From Candidatus Woesearchaeota archaeon (GTDB lineage Archaea; Nanobdellota; Nanobdellia; Woesearchaeales; JACQSR01): a stretch of DNA of 10,936 nt. The stretch covers positions 1 through 10,936 of the forward strand of contig JAHFLI010000023.1 in NCBI GenBank assembly GCA_023255615.1, in the 5' to 3' direction. The position numbers and the translations under genes were made by a program. Every line of letters starts with the position of its first letter. Positions within the stretch are counted from its first letter, which is position 1. Below the pieces are notes generated by a model. That model did not search any database, had not been told where the DNA came from, and saw only the letters and a list, made by a program, of their open reading frames with translations. Below are positions 5,630 through 10,936 of the stretch, piece after piece.

Positions 5630-6213
5630 ACAACTTTTACTCTCAGAATTCCAACATCATAGGATTCACACGCTTTGTTTATGTCTGCATTTTGGAGATC
5701 GTTACCCGTTGGAGCACACGTAATTTTTACATTCAAAGAGTACGTTCCGGAAGGGGCAGTTGATTGTGGGCTAACAGCAATTCCGAATGTATACGCATCA
5801 TTATTCAAAATACTATCTTTTTTCTCGAAGTTGAGCTGAAGTTCTCCATCTCCCCCCTGAGTTACCACGGTAAAATCTTGAGGATCCTCTCCAGTTCTGT
5901 ACAAATGCCCAGGAAGAACTTCAAGAGAAAAATCAACAGGATCTATTGATCCCAATGTATTTCTGACCGTAACTCCAAAATAACCTGCATCTCTTCGTTC
6001 TACTTCAATGGTCTCAACTCCAAAACAAACGCGATCGTCGCCTTTGCACTGCAATTCTTCAATCTGACGATGGATGTCGCCTTGTGACATCTTTCCAAGG
6101 TCAACGGCACTTGAAAAGATATCGTACGTAAATTTTACACCCAGACCAAAAAGAACTAAAGAAATAATGAGAACAACGAGAAAATTAATCGACAGCTCAA
6201 TCCCTTTCTTCAT
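5626..6213 (-). CDS. Pilin-like single-helix surface protein 3 (last gene of surface operon)
   Basis: A 195-residue protein starting KKGIELSINFLVVLIISLV: a Lys-Lys-Gly motif and then one hydrophobic helix to about residue 27. This resembles a class III (prepilin-like) signal with possible processing after Gly4, though simple N-terminal anchoring cannot be excluded. The ectodomain follows a plan shared with the two other pilin-like proteins: an amphipathic stretch (GDIHRQIEELQCKGDDRVCF), a strand pair ending in GVTVRNTLG, and late beta strands (GTYSLNVKITC) with a final strand ILRVKVV. It alone of the three has Cys residues (pairs near 55/62 and two near the C-terminus) that could form disulfides. 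The start overlaps the lipoprotein stop by four bases (ATGA), with GGAG eight bases upstream. Confidence 0.8.
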   Translation of the reverse strand: MKKGIELSINFLVVLIISLVLFGLGVKFTYDIFSSAVDLGKMSQGDIHRQIEELQCKGDDRVCFGVETIEVERRDAGYFGVTVRNTLGSIDPVDFSLEVLPGHLYRTGEDPQDFTVVTQGGDGELQLNFEKKDSILNNDAYTFGIAVSPQSTAPSGTYSLNVKITCAPTGNDLQNADINKACESYDVGILRVKVV

Positions 6214-7025
6214 TCTTTAACTCCTTGCGGATAAAGGAAGAAAATCTTCTTTGATAGTTTTGAATCAAAGGTATCTCTCACCAGTTCATTGGTATAATTA
6301 TACGTACCATCTTCATTTTTAGTGCCCTTAATCCTCTTCTGATATTCATAATCTACTCGCAACGTAACTGACCTTTCTTCCTCAATATACGGAGCTTCAT
6401 ACGTAATGGGAATAGAAATTGCAAACTTATCGCCTATTTTTCCCAACGAACCTTGCAATGAATCCTTATTTCCAAAAAGCGTCTGCCCATCAATGAGCTT
6501 AACTCCAGTAATTCTTATCGGGTAAATCAAATCAGGATTATCATTTTTTAAGGTAAATGTCACATCAACCTTATCTTTTCCAATGGTAAATGGAGTATTA
6601 TACGTAACAAGAGAATCAAACGTAAAGAAAGGTAATTCCTTATCAAATGAAAGATCATTCCTTTTCACAATAGAAGGATCGACGCTGTAGACACAATCGT
6701 TCGTATCATCGCAGCGTTGGGTCAAATATTGGGCATCGACCTTTTTATTCTTAATCATAATAGTGGCTTTGCTCGTACACTCACCATAATCCGACGGACA
6801 TGTACACTTATTCCCTGACTGTCCAGATTCAGTCTTTTCTTGAATTCCATTCCCGCAACAATCCTTTTCTGCGACAGAAGAACATTTGCCTTCTTTGCAT
6901 ATGGGTGTCTTACAAGACCCACTCACTGTGCAATCACTCGCTTGACTACATTCACTACAGCTTGCCAACAGAAAAAGAGAAAAAACAATTCCAATAACAA
7001 TCAATGGATACACTCGTCTGATCAT
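6210..7025 (-). CDS. Cys-rich surface lipoprotein
   Basis: A 271-residue secreted protein. The N-terminus has Arg3-Arg4, a hydrophobic segment and a lipobox-like LASC with Cys23, so it is probably lipid-anchored outside the membrane. Residues 23-111 hold 13 Cys, including CCGNGIQEKTESG...CTCPSDYGEC (56-83), which resembles the CGNGxCExGE...C repeat of secreted archaeal and bacterial proteins. The remainder (about 130-265) is beta-rich, Ig-like in pattern (VDVTFTLKNDNPDL; RSVTLRVDYEY), ending IFFLYPQGVKE. ATG 7025 is preferred over an in-frame GTG at 7031 because GAGGTG lies just upstream and the longer form adds only two residues. It overlaps the pilin-like gene 3 by four bases. The role is unknown; adhesion or assembly of the co-encoded proteins is possible. 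Confidence 0.82.
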   Translation of the reverse strand: MIRRVYPLIVIGIVFSLFLLASCSECSQASDCTVSGSCKTPICKEGKCSSVAEKDCCGNGIQEKTESGQSGNKCTCPSDYGECTSKATIMIKNKKVDAQYLTQRCDDTNDCVYSVDPSIVKRNDLSFDKELPFFTFDSLVTYNTPFTIGKDKVDVTFTLKNDNPDLIYPIRITGVKLIDGQTLFGNKDSLQGSLGKIGDKFAISIPITYEAPYIEEERSVTLRVDYEYQKRIKGTKNEDGTYNYTNELVRDTFDSKLSKKIFFLYPQGVKE

Positions 7026-7055
7026 ACACACCTCAAAAAGAAAAGGAAAAAGGAG

Positions 7056-7066
7056 CTATATAAACT
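7056..7066 (-). promoter_or_regulatory. Possible internal TATA-like box before the lipoprotein gene
   Basis: On the minus strand AGTTTATATAG lies about 36 bases before ATG 7025, in the gap after the 73-residue gene. A start near 7035 would leave a leader of about ten bases containing GAGGTG. Confidence 0.35.
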
Positions 7067-7288
7067 TTACTTAATAATCTCATATTCTCGTACGATGATA
7101 ATCATGAAGAGTATTAAGATAATTGCTCCAATGATGATCCATACTAATCCATCGACAAACGGACCGGTATACATTGTATACATTCCGAATGCCATGACAA
7201 TAAACCCAAGCCATAAAAACTTGTCCAATACCAACTTCATGATCTCAAATTCTTCTGAGATTGTTAACCTTTTTTTTATTTTAGCCAT
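7067..7288 (-). CDS. Small two-helix membrane protein (73 residues)
   Basis: ATG 7288 is chosen because AGGAGG ends six bases upstream; an in-frame TTG at 7303 would place that SD inside the gene. The protein has a basic N-terminus (AKIKKRL), an acidic amphipathic segment (SEEFEIMKLVLDKF) and two hydrophobic helices at about residues 24-43 and 48-67, with a short loop MYTGPFVDG and a charged end REYEIIK. I do not recognise a named family. Its place between pilin-like gene 2 and the lipoprotein gene suggests a membrane partner, perhaps a small assembly or anchoring subunit. The upstream stop codon TGA runs into the SD (TGAGGAGG), so translation is probably coupled. Confidence 0.75.
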   Translation of the reverse strand: MAKIKKRLTISEEFEIMKLVLDKFLWLGFIVMAFGMYTMYTGPFVDGLVWIIIGAIILILFMIIIVREYEIIK

Positions 7289-7299
7289 TGTAAACCTCC

Positions 7300-7845
7300 T
7301 CAACCCGTAACCTTGACAAAAAAGCTTTTAGTAGAGTACGTTAGATCAGTTGCAGACTCATCGCTGTAAGAAATAACAATCTTAGATATAGTTGAACCAA
7401 CAAACGTATTTGGGCCGAGAACTTTTATTCCAACGACACCGACTTCATTAACTGCTAACGGTTGAGCACTTTCATCCCAATAAAAGACGGGGACGTTATC
7501 TAGTGCTTGTGAGGAACTCACTAGCTCAACACCTTCATTATCGAATATATGAACTTTGAAATCTGAGCTAGAGTCTAATATATTCTTTACACCTATACCA
7601 ATGATTTTTTCACCACCACGAGCAACAGTAATTTCATCTGCGGGAAAACTTAATTTTTTATCTCCTCGTCGTAGATCATCAAGGATTTGCTGTCGAATTT
7701 GATCTTGAACTGTCAATGTTGTATCACTAATTCCTTGAAAGATTTGACGAATGAAGACTAAACCCAATGATAAAAACGTTAACGCAAGAACGATAATGAC
7801 AATCGCGTTCACCGTGATTGTTAAATCTCCTTTTTTATATCTCAT
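7300..7845 (-). CDS. Pilin-like single-helix surface protein 2
   Basis: A 181-residue protein starting MRYKKGDLTITVNAIVIIVL: a short basic leader, Lys-Gly, a polar stretch with Thr-Val-Asn, then a hydrophobic helix to about residue 32. The ectodomain has the same order as its neighbour: DQIRQQILDDLRRGDKKLSF, then IIGIGVKNILD, a central beta-rich part, and a C-terminus STKSFFVKVTG. There are no Cys residues. It is probably inserted with the N-terminus in and the body outside, possibly processed after Gly6 by a prepilin-type peptidase. GAGGTGA three bases before the ATG is a strong SD that overlaps the stop codon of the upstream gene (TGAGGTGA). The similarity to protein 1 indicates a tandem duplication. 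Confidence 0.82.
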   Translation of the reverse strand: MRYKKGDLTITVNAIVIIVLALTFLSLGLVFIRQIFQGISDTTLTVQDQIRQQILDDLRRGDKKLSFPADEITVARGGEKIIGIGVKNILDSSSDFKVHIFDNEGVELVSSSQALDNVPVFYWDESAQPLAVNEVGVVGIKVLGPNTFVGSTISKIVISYSDESATDLTYSTKSFFVKVTG

Positions 7846-7853
7846 AATTCACC

Positions 7854-8405
7854 TCAAGTTACCTTTACGAAAAAACTTTTTGACGCATATTCAGAATCAT
7901 CATCAATATTATGGACAATGACTTTATATTGATACGACCCGGAAATAGCAGGGCTAAAAAAACTCATTACATCAGATTTAACAGAACCTTCGCCGCTTAT
8001 ATCTAACGTCTGATCAGAAAAATCCCATTGAAAACCAGCTCCTGAAGGAAGATTTTGACCTCCTGGACCATCAATGCTCGACGTAGGACTCGTTCCACCA
8101 ACCTCATAGATCTCCACGTTGTAATTCAACGGTTGATTTTGTTTATTCCCGACACCATAGTAAAGATACATTTGTGAATTTTTCTCAATGGTGTATGAAT
8201 AACTATCAAGTCTGAGCTTATCCCCTGTCGTTATGATATCATCAACGATCTTCTGTTGAATATCAGAAAGCGGTGCTCCAGTTACTTTTCCAACGTCCTT
8301 GAAAACACCTTTGAGAAATGTTAAGCCTAGAGCCAAAAAAGTAAACGCAAGCACAATAATCACGATGGCATTGACTGAAATATCAAGAGACCCCTTTCTC
8401 TGCAT
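7854..8405 (-). CDS. Pilin-like single-helix surface protein 1 (first gene of surface operon)
   Basis: From ATG 8405 this is 183 residues starting MQRKGSLDISVNAIVIIVLA, with Lys-Gly, Ser-Val-Asn and one hydrophobic helix, matching protein 2. The ectodomain has DIQQKIVDDIITTGDKLRL, YYGVGNKQN, a Gly/Pro/Ser-rich middle (TSSIDGPGGQNLPSGAG) and a C-terminus ASKSFFVKVT. Longer in-frame starts exist at ATG 8426 and TTG 8441. I prefer 8405 because it aligns with the leaders of the two paralogues and has AGAAGG about seven bases upstream; but a TATA-like box centred at 8454 would place transcription start near 8428, so a leaderless start at 8426 is a real alternative. No function is known; a structural filament or adhesin subunit is the likeliest reading. 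Confidence 0.8.
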   Translation of the reverse strand: MQRKGSLDISVNAIVIIVLAFTFLALGLTFLKGVFKDVGKVTGAPLSDIQQKIVDDIITTGDKLRLDSYSYTIEKNSQMYLYYGVGNKQNQPLNYNVEIYEVGGTSPTSSIDGPGGQNLPSGAGFQWDFSDQTLDISGEGSVKSDVMSFFSPAISGSYQYKVIVHNIDDDSEYASKSFFVKVT

Positions 8406-8449
8406 ATCAAACCTTCTTTTCCTCATCTTCGTATCTTCCAAGTTACACC

Positions 8450-8457
8450 TTTATAAA
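8450..8457 (-). promoter_or_regulatory. TATA box of the surface-protein operon
   Basis: TTTATAAA (minus strand) is the best TATA match in the window. Its centre is about 28 bases before ATG 8426 and 49 before ATG 8405. It lies in a divergent intergenic region of about 130 bases shared with the Yip1-type gene. Confidence 0.6.
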
Positions 8458-8503
8458 TATTTCGTTCAAAGTCTTCTGAAGCAAATAATTGAAAAAGCTA
8501 AAG

Positions 8504-8514
8504 ATATTTAAAAG
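8504..8514 (+). promoter_or_regulatory. TATA-like box for the Yip1-type gene
   Basis: ATATTTAAAAG is centred about 26 bases before ATG 8535, and no SD precedes the ATG; a leaderless transcript is likely. Confidence 0.55.
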
Positions 8515-8534
8515 ATAAAAAAGAGAAATAATCA

Positions 8535-9230
8535 ATGAAAAAGGAGGAAAGTCTTCACCGAGTATATGGGATGAAGTTAAAAAATCTCTTTTTTCACCCT
8601 TTCTTCTTCTTCAATTCAGTTGAAAAAGAAGATGACCAAGCATCGATACTTTTTTCTTACTTTACTCTCTCAGTCATCATCATCATGATCAGTTCGATCC
8701 TTTCCATAAACTATGTCATGGCAGCTTCAAAAGAAGTGCCTGAAGCATATCCTTTTGGGCCTGGAATATATTTGATTGTGACTTTTTTCTTTGGCATTCT
8801 TTTTTCTTTTATCGTTCCATTCATTCTCGGCGGAATAACTCATCTGGGAGTTTTAATTGTCGGAGGTTCTAAAGGGTTTTTCAATACATTCAAACCAGTC
8901 ACCTACACAGCAATGATCGGATTAGTCTACGGACTTCTGTCTTCTATCGTATCATTTATCTTTAATCTCATTTCGCCGTTTGATCCTTCACTCTTGTCTA
9001 ACCCCCTTGAGATGTTCTCTCGATCAGACATCGCAATTCGGGTTTCATTATCGATGATGATCTTTTTTGTGTCCCTTTCACATCAGCTGGTGACGGGAAC
9101 AATTGGCCTTTCAAAATTCCAGAAAATGTCACAAACAAGAGCTTTTTTATCAATGATCATCATACCGCTCCTCTTAATCGTTATAGCTCTTATTCTCTTA
9201 GGAATGGTATTGTTCTCTCTGCTCGGGTGA
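8535..9230 (+). CDS. Yip1-domain-like integral membrane protein
   Basis: A 231-residue protein with five likely membrane helices at about residues 39-62, 78-108, 122-146, 168-190 and 203-230, preceded by a short cytoplasmic part with NLFFHPFFFF (17-26). The five-helix layout, the HP motif before helix 1, the GITHLGVLIVGGSKGFFNTF segment after helix 2 and the PVTYTAMIGLVYGL start of helix 3 fit the Yip1 family. In eukaryotes that family acts in membrane traffic; in archaea its role is not established. It diverges from the surface operon and precedes the L10e gene by 41 bases, which has its own TATA-like box, so joint transcription with L10e is uncertain. Confidence 0.75.
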   Translation: MKKEESLHRVYGMKLKNLFFHPFFFFNSVEKEDDQASILFSYFTLSVIIIMISSILSINYVMAASKEVPEAYPFGPGIYLIVTFFFGILFSFIVPFILGGITHLGVLIVGGSKGFFNTFKPVTYTAMIGLVYGLLSSIVSFIFNLISPFDPSLLSNPLEMFSRSDIAIRVSLSMMIFFVSLSHQLVTGTIGLSKFQKMSQTRAFLSMIIIPLLLIVIALILLGMVLFSLLG

Positions 9231-9239
9231 TTCTAGAAA

Positions 9240-9250
9240 CATTTAAAAAT
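9240..9250 (+). promoter_or_regulatory. TATA-like box for the L10e gene
   Basis: CATTTAAAAAT is centred about 27 bases before ATG 9272, with no SD site before the ATG; this fits a leaderless transcript. Confidence 0.6.
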
Positions 9251-9271
9251 AGAACAGAAACACAGCACTAA

Positions 9272-9793
9272 ATGGCGCGAATACGAAAAGGAATATCCTA
9301 TCGAAGACTTGAACGACCCTATACAAGGATTTCAAAGTATAAAAAAAAGGCATATATTAAAGCAAACCCTGCAAAAAAAATTGTACGTTTTAATATGGGT
9401 GATTCAAAAAAGAAGTTTGAGTACACATTGTTTCTCAAGGCCAGACATGGACTCCAAATTCGAGATAATGCCCTTGAATCTGCGCGTCAATCGTCAAACA
9501 GAATCCTCGAAGCACTAGGTCCTGGAAGTTATTTCATGAGAGTTCGTGTTTATCCTTTTCATATTCTAAGGGAAAATCCTTTAGCAACCGGAGCAGGTGC
9601 CGATCGTTTCTCGACAGGAATGCAAAAATCATTTGGGAAACCGATAGGGAACGCTGCACAAGTTCAGGCTAACCAAACAATTGTCGAGGTAAGCGTCAAT
9701 GAACAGCATTTGGGAGTTGCAAAAGAAGCATTAACGCGAGTGACTCATAAAATTCCGTGTTCTTGCATTATTGAAGTGCAAAAGAATATATGA
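9272..9793 (+). CDS. rpl10e: Large-subunit ribosomal protein L10e (uL16), archaeal type
   Basis: The 173-residue protein is the archaeal/eukaryotic form of uL16, which binds 23S rRNA near the tRNA and GTPase sites of the 50S subunit. It has the basic N-terminus (YRRLERPYTRISKYKKKAYI), the ARHGLQIRDNALESARQSSN segment, FMRVRVYPFHILREN, the conserved loop ATGAGADRFSTGMQKSFGKP that points to the peptidyl-transferase centre, and a C-terminal alpha/beta tail ending KIPCSCIIEVQK. Length is normal for archaea. It is the strongest evidence that the window is archaeal, since bacterial L16 is shorter and differs in these motifs. It stands outside any ribosomal-protein cluster here. Confidence 0.97.
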   Translation: MARIRKGISYRRLERPYTRISKYKKKAYIKANPAKKIVRFNMGDSKKKFEYTLFLKARHGLQIRDNALESARQSSNRILEALGPGSYFMRVRVYPFHILRENPLATGAGADRFSTGMQKSFGKPIGNAAQVQANQTIVEVSVNEQHLGVAKEALTRVTHKIPCSCIIEVQKNI

Positions 9794-9866
9794 TTTGTTG
9801 GCATTTTAGAACTTTATTGCAATAAGCATTCATCTAGTTGGCCTAAAGAGTCTAAATTATCACAAT

Positions 9867-9877
9867 CTTTTTAATTC
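9867..9877 (+). promoter_or_regulatory. TATA-like box for the aminotransferase gene
   Basis: CTTTTTAATTC is centred about 26 bases before ATG 9898. No SD site is seen; the remaining 100-base gap after L10e holds T-rich stretches but no clear hairpin. Confidence 0.35.
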
Positions 9878-9897
9878 GATTCATTCTATTTTCCAAA

Positions 9898-10936
9898 ATG
9901 AGTACTGAATTAAGTCCGTCATTGTTTATTGGAGTTCAGGGAAAAGGAATCATTTCTTTTGGTTCCGGACAACCGGATTTACCACCTCCGAAAGAAGTAT
10001 TTCGGATATTGCCTACGTATCGTTCCTTCAAATATGGCCTCGTCCAAGGACAGGATAATTTACGACGTGCGCTTTCCAAACAGTACAAAAAATCAAACGA
10101 AACAAATTTTGTGATCACCAACGGAGCGTCAGAAGCTCTTGATTTAACTTTTCGTTCGATCGGAAAGCCAGGAGATAAGGTATTGATCCATACGCCGTAC
10201 TATTACACCTATCCTCATTTGGTGACTTCTGCTTTTCTTACACCTGTTTTTACCGAAACGAACTCGGGAAAAATTGATTTCGACGATTTCGAAAAAAAAG
10301 TTCATGGGTGCAAAGCGGTGCTCATAAATTCTCCATCAAATCCGACGGGAAGAATCCAAGAAATTGTGACTCTAAAAAAAATTGAGAAAATTACCGGAGA
10401 TCTCAACATTACTCTCATTTCTGATGAAGTCTATAAAGATCTGATTTATGAGCGTGAGAATTATTTCCTTTCTGGTCCACGTGTTGTCACCATCAATTCT
10501 TTTTCGAAGACATATTCGATGTGTGGTTTCCGTGTAGGATATTTATACTCGAATGATACTCAATTTGTTGATAACGTGATTCGGCTGAAAACAAATACCT
10601 CGATGAATACCAATATTCTTGGACAAGAGATGGCATATGAAGCGACAAAAGTACCACGGACGTTTGTTAATGCTCAACTCAAGATATGGAAGGAAAGAAG
10701 AAATTTAATCTACCGCGGTCTATCAGATCTCGGACTTGATTTATGGAAACCAGAGGGGGCATTTTACGTTTTACCGAAAATAAAGAATCCGAGGAAATTT
10801 GTATGGAATTTGTTTAAAAAATATAACACTATTACCTATCTCGGAGAATGGTTTGGAGCTCCCAACAGAGTGAGATTTAGTTACGCTCTCGATGCAATAA
10901 AAATAGAGGAGGGACTCAAACGAGTAAAAAAATGTT
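9898..10936 (+). CDS. Class I PLP-dependent aminotransferase (3'-truncated)
   Basis: An open frame from ATG 9898 runs to the window edge (346 codons, no stop). It is a fold-type I aminotransferase of the AspC/AlaT group. Visible motifs in order: FGSGQPDLPPP (21-31), YGLVQGQDNLRRAL (46-59), TNGASEALDL (74-83), TPYYYTYPH (99-107), NSPSNPTG (144-151) with Asn148, ISDEVYKDLIY (174-184) with Asp176 and Tyr179, SFSKTYSMCGFRVGY (201-215) with the PLP lysine Lys204, PEGAFYVLP (285-293), and RVRFSYA (324-330) with Arg326 for the substrate carboxylate. All key residues are intact, so it should be active; the exact amino acid substrate cannot be read from sequence. Only about 10-30 residues should be missing at the C-terminus. 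Confidence 0.93.
   Translation, partial: MSTELSPSLFIGVQGKGIISFGSGQPDLPPPKEVFRILPTYRSFKYGLVQGQDNLRRALSKQYKKSNETNFVITNGASEALDLTFRSIGKPGDKVLIHTPYYYTYPHLVTSAFLTPVFTETNSGKIDFDDFEKKVHGCKAVLINSPSNPTGRIQEIVTLKKIEKITGDLNITLISDEVYKDLIYERENYFLSGPRVVTINSFSKTYSMCGFRVGYLYSNDTQFVDNVIRLKTNTSMNTNILGQEMAYEATKVPRTFVNAQLKIWKERRNLIYRGLSDLGLDLWKPEGAFYVLPKIKNPRKFVWNLFKKYNTITYLGEWFGAPNRVRFSYALDAIKIEEGLKRVKKC

Noticed and set aside
7289..7303. TTG 7303 as start of the two-helix protein
   Set aside because: The strong SD (AGGAGG) lies inside this extension and points to ATG 7288.
6840..7310. A 156-codon open frame on the plus strand
   Set aside because: It lies antisense to the lipoprotein and two-helix genes, has no SD or TATA-like box, and its product is low-complexity with no recognisable features.
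8406..8441. TTG 8441 or ATG 8426 as start of pilin-like protein 1
   Set aside because: The extension is very basic and does not match the leaders of the paralogues; ATG 8426 remains possible as a leaderless start given the TATA-box spacing.
9794..9897. A tRNA or small RNA in the gap between L10e and the aminotransferase
   Set aside because: No cloverleaf or stable hairpin is visible; the gap is AT-rich and is explained by a promoter.
1..10936. CRISPR arrays, insertion sequences or attachment sites
   Set aside because: No regularly spaced repeats, transposase motifs or terminal inverted repeats were seen on either strand by eye.

Overview
The window is a piece of a compact, AT-rich archaeal chromosome. 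The clearest sign is a full archaeal-type ribosomal protein L10e (uL16 family). Supporting it, many first-in-operon genes have an archaeal TATA-like box about 26-30 bp before the start codon and little or no leader, while internal genes have strong Shine-Dalgarno (SD) sites. The short genes, tight packing and many small surface proteins with an N-terminal Lys-Gly plus one hydrophobic helix suggest a DPANN-type lineage (Woesearchaeota/Pacearchaeota-like). That placement is an inference, not shown by any marker I can test here.

Layout. (1) 1-280: the 3' end of an unrecognised beta-rich protein, meeting a one-domain O6-alkylguanine-DNA alkyltransferase head-on (286-609, minus). (2) 687-3759, plus: a likely operon of a 49-residue zinc ribbon, a NYN/LabA-like nuclease, an NfnA/SudB-like subunit, an NfnB/GltD-like flavo-iron-sulfur subunit and a thioredoxin. 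(3) 3843-5629, plus: an acidic Lys/Glu-rich protein, a DUF1461-type membrane protein and a bacterial-type triosephosphate isomerase, the last two overlapping by 83 bases. (4) 5626-8405, minus: a five-gene operon of surface proteins, with three paralogous pilin-like proteins, a two-helix membrane protein and a Cys-rich lipoprotein. (5) 8535 to the end, plus: a Yip1-family membrane protein, L10e, and a class I aminotransferase cut by the window edge.

The two most interesting blocks are the redox operon and the surface operon. In the redox operon the NfnA-like subunit keeps its fold signatures but has lost two of three expected Cys ligands of the [2Fe-2S] cluster and has altered nucleotide motifs. 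Its NfnB-like partner keeps both N-terminal Cys tetrads and the FAD motifs but has a changed pyridine-nucleotide site. With the overlapping thioredoxin gene, this suggests a rewired, non-bifurcating electron route, perhaps toward thioredoxin. The surface operon encodes a set of related single-helix ectodomain proteins with a candidate class III (prepilin-like) signal and a lipoprotein, and may build an undescribed surface structure. No prepilin peptidase, ATPase or platform protein lies in the window. No tRNA, rRNA, CRISPR array or insertion sequence was seen, and no stretch over 300 bases lacks a gene.
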